Positions 60,482-64,000 of a DNA stretch of 64,000 bases are shown here, piece after piece. Origin of the DNA: Anaerolineales bacterium (lineage in GTDB: Bacteria > Chloroflexota > Anaerolineae > Anaerolineales > Villigracilaceae). Position numbers and translations under genes: made by a program. Each line of letters begins with the position of its first letter. Position 1 is the stretch's first letter. The stretch covers positions 39,427 to 103,426 of the forward strand of contig JANWWK010000033.1 in NCBI GenBank assembly GCA_025056175.1, given 5' to 3'. The notes beneath the pieces are model-generated. The model ran no database searches. It saw only the letters and a program-made list of their open reading frames with translations, and had not been told where the DNA came from.

Positions 60482-60861
60482 TTACCAAAGAGATACAACA
60501 TCCAGATTTCCCAGTTCGAGAGTGTGGAATAGGCGGGTGTGGGGCTGGGCGTGGGCGGCGGCGTACTGCCCGGCACCGGCAAGGGAATCACAACATTATC
60601 GCCGGGCTGTGCCATGCGCGCCTGTTCACGCGCATATTGTTCGACGGCGGAAATAGAGGTGGCTTGCGCCGCCTGGGTTTGCAAAGCGGACTGGGTCACC
60701 ATCACTGCTGTTCCCTCGGCGCGCACCGTAGCAGCCTGGTTTTGTAAGCGGACGAGTTCTTCCATCCGGCTGTTGAAATCCATCACCAGAGCCAGCAGAA
60801 TGCCGATGGCAACGAAAATCCCCACGCGGCGCAGGTTGATGTGAAGCGGACCAAGTTTCAT
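60478..60861 (-). CDS. Septum formation initiator (DivIC/FtsB-like) protein
   Basis: A 127-residue type II membrane protein. A membrane helix at residues 10-28 (VGIFVAIGILLALVMDF) is followed by a heptad-type coiled coil (SRMEELVRLQNQAATVRAEGTAVM) and then the short conserved ending EQYAREQARMAQPGDNVVIPLP, all characteristic of DivIC/FtsB, which bridges division proteins outside the membrane. A proline/threonine tail (PGSTPPPTPSPTPAY) and a short hydrophobic stretch (WEIWMLYLFG) follow, which the typical protein lacks. The ATG at 60861 is the likely start. It overlaps lysA. Confidence 0.85.
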   Translation of the reverse strand: MKLGPLHINLRRVGIFVAIGILLALVMDFNSRMEELVRLQNQAATVRAEGTAVMVTQSALQTQAAQATSISAVEQYAREQARMAQPGDNVVIPLPVPGSTPPPTPSPTPAYSTLSNWEIWMLYLFGK

Positions 60862-61040
60862 GAAACGTATTTTATCACTGCTCGTCCTGTGCAATCGTCC
60901 AGCGGGCTGCACCAGCCGATTTTCGCTGTCTTTGGACGGATTTGAACGAATCGCCCGGACGCGTATGTCCGGGCGAGATGGTGCAACAGGATGTTGGAAC
61001 AGGCTCTCAGCCTTATAGTTGGGGCAATCGGGTGTTCCGT

Positions 61041-63296
61041 TCACCGCCGGCGGTCATTGCCACCACGACGGTCGTCACGGCCACCGCCCCGATGTCCACC
61101 GCGGTCACTGCTGCGCCGGTCGTCGCGCCCGCCGTTGGGCTTGCCGCCGCTACCACTGCGTCCTTTGTCGTTGGCGCGCGCTTCTTCGGCAGTCCAGCCT
61201 TCCAGCACGGCCTGGCGCGAAAGGCGAATTTTTCCGTTCGGGTCAATATCGGTCACCATCACGGTCAATTCGTCACCCACCGAGCAGACATCTTCCACCC
61301 GGTTGACGCGCTCCGAATCGAGCTGGGAGACGTGAACCATGCCGTCCACGCCGGGCAAAATTTCCACAAAAGCGCCAAACGATTCGACGCGCACGACTTT
61401 GCCGGTGTAGATACGGCCTACTTCAGCGGTCTCCCCCAGGGCTTCGATGCGTAAACGGGCAGTTTCTGCCCCTACGCCATCGGTGCTGGCGATGTAGACC
61501 GTGCCGTCTTCTTGAATATCAATTTTTGTGCCGGTCTCTTCTTGCAGAGCGCGGATGTTCTTGCCGCCTGGCCCGATGAGCGCGCCGATTTTATCTACCG
61601 GAATTTTGACCGTGAGAATGCGCGGGGCGTGGGGTTTCAATTCTGGACGCGGCGCAGGCATCACTTCCAGCATCTTGTCCAGAATGCTCAAGCGGGCAAC
61701 GCGCGCCTGTTCGAGAGCCTCGCGCATCATTTGGGCGCTGATGCCGCTGATTTTGATGTCCATTTGCAGGGCGGTAATACCCCGGGCGGTGCCAGCGACT
61801 TTGAAGTCCATATCGCCCAGGTGGTCTTCCGTTCCCTGAATATCGGTCAGGATTTGGTAGCGCCCGGTTTCATCGGTGATGAGACCCATCGCCACGCCTG
61901 CCACCGGGGCTTTGATAGGCACCCCGGCATCCATCAGCGCCAGGGTTGAGCCGCAAACCGAGGCCATTGACGTGGAGCCGTTGGAAGACAGCACTTCGCT
62001 TACCAGGCGCAGGGTGTAAGGGAAGGATTCTTCGGAGGGGATAACCGGCTCCAGAGCGCGTTCGGCCAGGGCGCCGTGTCCCACCTCGCGGCGCGATTGC
62101 CCGCGCAAGGGCTTCACCTCGCCAGTGGAGAAGGGCGGGAAGTTGTAATGGTGCATGTACCGCTTGGTTTCGATGGGCGTCAGGTTGTCCAATTCCTGCG
62201 CCTCGCCCAGCGTACCGAGCGTTGCCAGGGTCAACACCTGCGTTTCGCCGCGCGTAAACAGGCCAGAGCCATGCGCACGCGGGCTAAGATTGACTTCACA
62301 CCAAATTGGTCGAATTTGGGTCGGCATGCGTCCATCGGGACGTTTGCCCAGGCTCAAAATGCGTTCGCGCACCACAGCAGATTCGGCTTCGGTGAAGGCG
62401 GCGCGCACGTCTTTTTCGGTGGGGGCGCCCTCTTCGCCGGTCACCATTTCGGCCAGCACGGCCTGCAAAATGGCTTCCATGCCGCTGTAGAATTCGGCTT
62501 TGGCAAGCGGTTTATCGAGCAGTTCGTTCATCGGGCCACTGACACGCTCAAAGACACGCCGGTTAATTTCTTCGGGCGCCAGCGCAAAGACGGCCTCGCG
62601 CTTGGGCTTGCCGATTTCGGCAGCCATTTGAAGTTGCAGGTCAATCAGCGGCTGAATGGCGCGGTGACCGAACTCCAGGGCTGCCACCATCACGTCTTCG
62701 GGGATTTCATCGGCCCCGCATTCCACCATCAGGATTGCATCGCGTGTTCCGGCCAGGCGCAGGTCCAGGTCCGATTGTTCCATTTCCTGGAAAGTGGGGT
62801 TGATGACGAACTTGCCGCCGATGCGTCCGACACGCACTGCGCCGACCGGGCCGCCCCAGGGAATATCGGAAATCATGATGGCGGCGGAAGCGGCGTTGAT
62901 GGCGAGGATGTCCAGCGGGTTCACGCCATCCGAAGAAAGCGAGAACATCATGACCTGTACTTCGTTCCTCATGCCATGGGCAAACAGCGGACGCAGCGGG
63001 CGGTCGGTCAGGCGTGCGGTGAGAATGGCTTCGGTGCTGGGTTTCCCCTCGCGCCGGAAGAACGAGCCAGGAATTTTGCCGCCGGCATACAACCGTTCTT
63101 CATATTCAACGCTCAGGGGGAAGAAATCGGTGCCTTCGCGCGCTTCGCCCATCGTCGCCGCAGCAAAGATAATGGCATCGTCAATGCCCACCGTTACGGC
63201 ACCGCCAGCCTGAAAGGCCAGTTTGCCGGTCTCGAAGGTCACCGTGCGCGTTCCGACGGTGGTCGAGTAACGTTTGGATTCTGGTTTCATAAACAA
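61041..63296 (-). CDS. pnp: Polyribonucleotide nucleotidyltransferase
   Basis: PNPase degrades RNA from the 3' end with phosphate, as a trimer. The order is two RNase PH modules, KH ([22 protein letters not shown] near residue 570) and S1 ([23 protein letters not shown] near 635). Catalytic blocks [30 protein letters not shown] and [13 protein letters not shown] are intact. The last 40 residues are a Gly/Arg/Asp-rich tail ([15 protein letters not shown]) that probably binds RNA. Two starts are possible: TTG at 63296, 6 bases after AGGAG, or ATG at 63290, 12 bases after. rpsO lies upstream with a hairpin between. Confidence 0.95.
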   Translation of the reverse strand: MFMKPESKRYSTTVGTRTVTFETGKLAFQAGGAVTVGIDDAIIFAAATMGEAREGTDFFPLSVEYEERLYAGGKIPGSFFRREGKPSTEAILTARLTDRPLRPLFAHGMRNEVQVMMFSLSSDGVNPLDILAINAASAAIMISDIPWGGPVGAVRVGRIGGKFVINPTFQEMEQSDLDLRLAGTRDAILMVECGADEIPEDVMVAALEFGHRAIQPLIDLQLQMAAEIGKPKREAVFALAPEEINRRVFERVSGPMNELLDKPLAKAEFYSGMEAILQAVLAEMVTGEEGAPTEKDVRAAFTEAESAVVRERILSLGKRPDGRMPTQIRPIWCEVNLSPRAHGSGLFTRGETQVLTLATLGTLGEAQELDNLTPIETKRYMHHYNFPPFSTGEVKPLRGQSRREVGHGALAERALEPVIPSEESFPYTLRLVSEVLSSNGSTSMASVCGSTLALMDAGVPIKAPVAGVAMGLITDETGRYQILTDIQGTEDHLGDMDFKVAGTARGITALQMDIKISGISAQMMREALEQARVARLSILDKMLEVMPAPRPELKPHAPRILTVKIPVDKIGALIGPGGKNIRALQEETGTKIDIQEDGTVYIASTDGVGAETARLRIEALGETAEVGRIYTGKVVRVESFGAFVEILPGVDGMVHVSQLDSERVNRVEDVCSVGDELTVMVTDIDPNGKIRLSRQAVLEGWTAEEARANDKGRSGSGGKPNGGRDDRRSSDRGGHRGGGRDDRRGGNDRRR

Positions 63297-63452
63297 AATT
63301 GTCTCCTGTTGGGCGCAAGACTCCCTCTTACGCCGCGATGTTGTTTCCCGCCTGGTCAGGGACTGAAAGATGTCGGCAATGTCGTCCCCTTCAGGAGGCT
63401 CAAATTGCCAGCATGTTTCAATTCCTGACGGGGGCGGGTGGTTTCATGAAAA

Positions 63453-63481
63453 GCCCTAAAGGCCTTGCAGACCTTTAGGGC
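63453..63481 (-). terminator. Hairpin between rpsO and pnp
   Basis: Perfect 10-bp arms GCCCTAAAGG/CCTTTAGGGC flank a 9-base loop. On the minus strand the stem is followed by TTTTCATG. It lies 10 bases past the rpsO stop, and a read-through leader then leads to pnp. PNPase often controls its own mRNA through hairpins in this gap, but none of that can be shown here. Confidence 0.7.
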
Positions 63482-63491
63482 CTCGCGCAAA

Positions 63492-63764
63492 CTACTTTTG
63501 CCGCAGATTCAGGCGTTCGGTCAGCGCCAGATAACGCTGATAGTCCGTCTTCCGCAGATAGGTCAACATGCGGCGGCGTTGACCTACCAGGCGCAACAGG
63601 CCGCGGCGGCAGGATTCATCGTGCCGGTTGGCGCGCAAATGCTCGGTCAGCTGCTGAATGCGGCTGGTGAGCAAAGCCACCTGGACTTCCGTCGAACCGG
63701 TGTCATTTTCGCTGCGTTGAAAATCCGCGATGACCTGGGCCTTTTTTTCTTTAGGCAGAGGCAT
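63492..63764 (-). CDS. rpsO: 30S ribosomal protein S15
   Basis: A 90-residue primary 16S rRNA-binding protein of the small subunit platform. The S15 pattern is complete: DTGSTEVQVALLTSRIQQLTEHLR near residues 20-40, HDESCRRGLLRLVGQRRRMLTYLRKTD near residues 45-75 and the ending RYLALTERLNLRQK. The start ATG at 63764 is preceded by AAAGGAGAAGC. S15 followed by PNPase is the classical rpsO-pnp order. Confidence 0.98.
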   Translation of the reverse strand: MPLPKEKKAQVIADFQRSENDTGSTEVQVALLTSRIQQLTEHLRANRHDESCRRGLLRLVGQRRRMLTYLRKTDYQRYLALTERLNLRQK

Positions 63765-63848
63765 GACGTTGCTTCTCCTTTCTTGCAGGATGGTGCGGGT
63801 CTCCGGGCAGGCAGCCGAAACCACCTGCCGGACCAGTCACGGGGTTGA

Positions 63849-63857
63849 ATTATACCA
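63849..63857 (-). promoter_or_regulatory. Extended -10 promoter of rpsO
   Basis: On the minus strand TGG-TATAAT, a perfect extended -10, lies 85 bases before the rpsO start. Confidence 0.7.
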
Positions 63858-63910
63858 CACGTGGGCAGGCGGAAGAAAGGAATGGCCGCCAAAGCGCAAG
63901 CAAATGCGCG

Positions 63911-63916
63911 TATAAT
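63911..63916 (+). promoter_or_regulatory. -10 element of the gene at the window end
   Basis: A perfect TATAAT lies 29 bases before the ATG at 63946; GGGAGG follows as ribosome site. No clear -35 was found. Confidence 0.6.
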
Positions 63917-63945
63917 TTCGATACGTTCTCTCTGGGAGGTCTGCC

Positions 63946-64000
63946 ATGCCCCGCCTGACCCGTTTCCTGCTCGCTGCGCTGCTGCTGGCCCTCTCGGCCT
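63946..64000 (+). CDS. Start of a secreted or lipid-anchored protein (partial)
   Basis: Only 18 codons lie in the window: MPRLTRFLLAALLLALSA. A basic start followed by a run of Leu and Ala is a signal peptide. The GGGAGG ribosome site 7 bases before the ATG and a TATAAT upstream support the start. The nature of the mature protein cannot be told. Confidence 0.6.
   Translation, partial: MPRLTRFLLAALLLALSA

Noticed and set aside
62076..63428. A 450-codon frame on the plus strand opposite pnp
   Set aside because: Shadow of the conserved PNPase sequence, rich in His and Gln with no domain.
1..64000. Mobile elements, prophage or integrases
   Set aside because: No transposase, integrase or terminal inverted repeats with target duplications were seen.

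Overview
The window looks like a chromosomal segment of a Chloroflexota bacterium, most likely class Anaerolineae. I infer this from gene style and content (roughly mid-50s % G+C, an MGDG-synthase-type glycolipid glycosyltransferase, SpoIIAA-like small proteins, an AIM24-family protein, an LIC_10190-type membrane protein, a Ser/Thr kinase with a PQQ-type propeller); no 16S rRNA or marker search was possible. Gene density is high and no insertion sequence, prophage, integrase or CRISPR array was seen.

Layout. 1-6.7 kb: end of pdxT, a GNAT-like gene, then leftward genes for a glycolipid glycosyltransferase, urocanate hydratase, an Rrf2 Fe-S regulator, histidyl-tRNA synthetase and cytochrome b561. 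6.9-11.3 kb: SpoIIAA-like protein, SDR oxidoreductase, a membrane protein, radC, a DapA-family aldolase and a metallophosphoesterase. 11.4-17.2 kb: a compact rightward phospho-signalling operon of Ser/Thr kinase-propeller, PP2C phosphatase, J-domain/VWA fusion, zinc-ribbon/FHA protein, an unknown 80-residue protein and a PhoB-like response regulator. 17.3-20 kb: Hsp20 behind a perfect palindrome, an FmdB zinc ribbon, a NarL-type regulator and threonine synthase. 20.1-23.7 kb: a tandem glycine riboswitch with terminator controlling gcvH-gcvPA-gcvPB. 23.7-28.3 kb: cobamide salvage (CbiR, CobU), a selenocysteine tRNA, an M50 protease and an orphan solute-binding lipoprotein. 28.3-36.1 kb: AIM24, SpoIIAA-like, folP, zinc-ribbon and membrane proteins, and a class A PBP homologue whose active-site motifs are degenerate. 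36.1-40.4 kb: tRNA-Lys(CTT), a possible gene relic, CorA, SMP-30, an acyltransferase and a P-loop ATPase with a GAAC-N4-GTTC box at its promoter. 40.5-50.5 kb: an SPFH-like protein, an 1866-residue aminotransferase/PEP-carboxylase-like fusion and two tandem PYROXD2-like oxidoreductases. 50.6-64 kb: penicillin acylase family protein, then the leftward genes mnmA, a cysteine desulfurase, a large hybrid histidine kinase-type sensor, lysA, a DivIC/FtsB-like protein, pnp and rpsO, and the start of a secreted protein.

How the parts work together. The glycine cleavage genes and their riboswitch form a self-contained catabolic unit, divergent from threonine synthase. The desulfurase and MnmA form a sulfur relay for tRNA 2-thiolation. 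CbiR and CobU point to scavenging of cobamides, and tRNA-Sec shows that the organism makes selenoproteins, although the other sel genes are not here. The most novel-looking pieces are the 11.4-17.2 kb signalling operon, the giant aminotransferase/PEPC-like fusion with its oxidoreductase neighbours, and the apparently inactive PBP.
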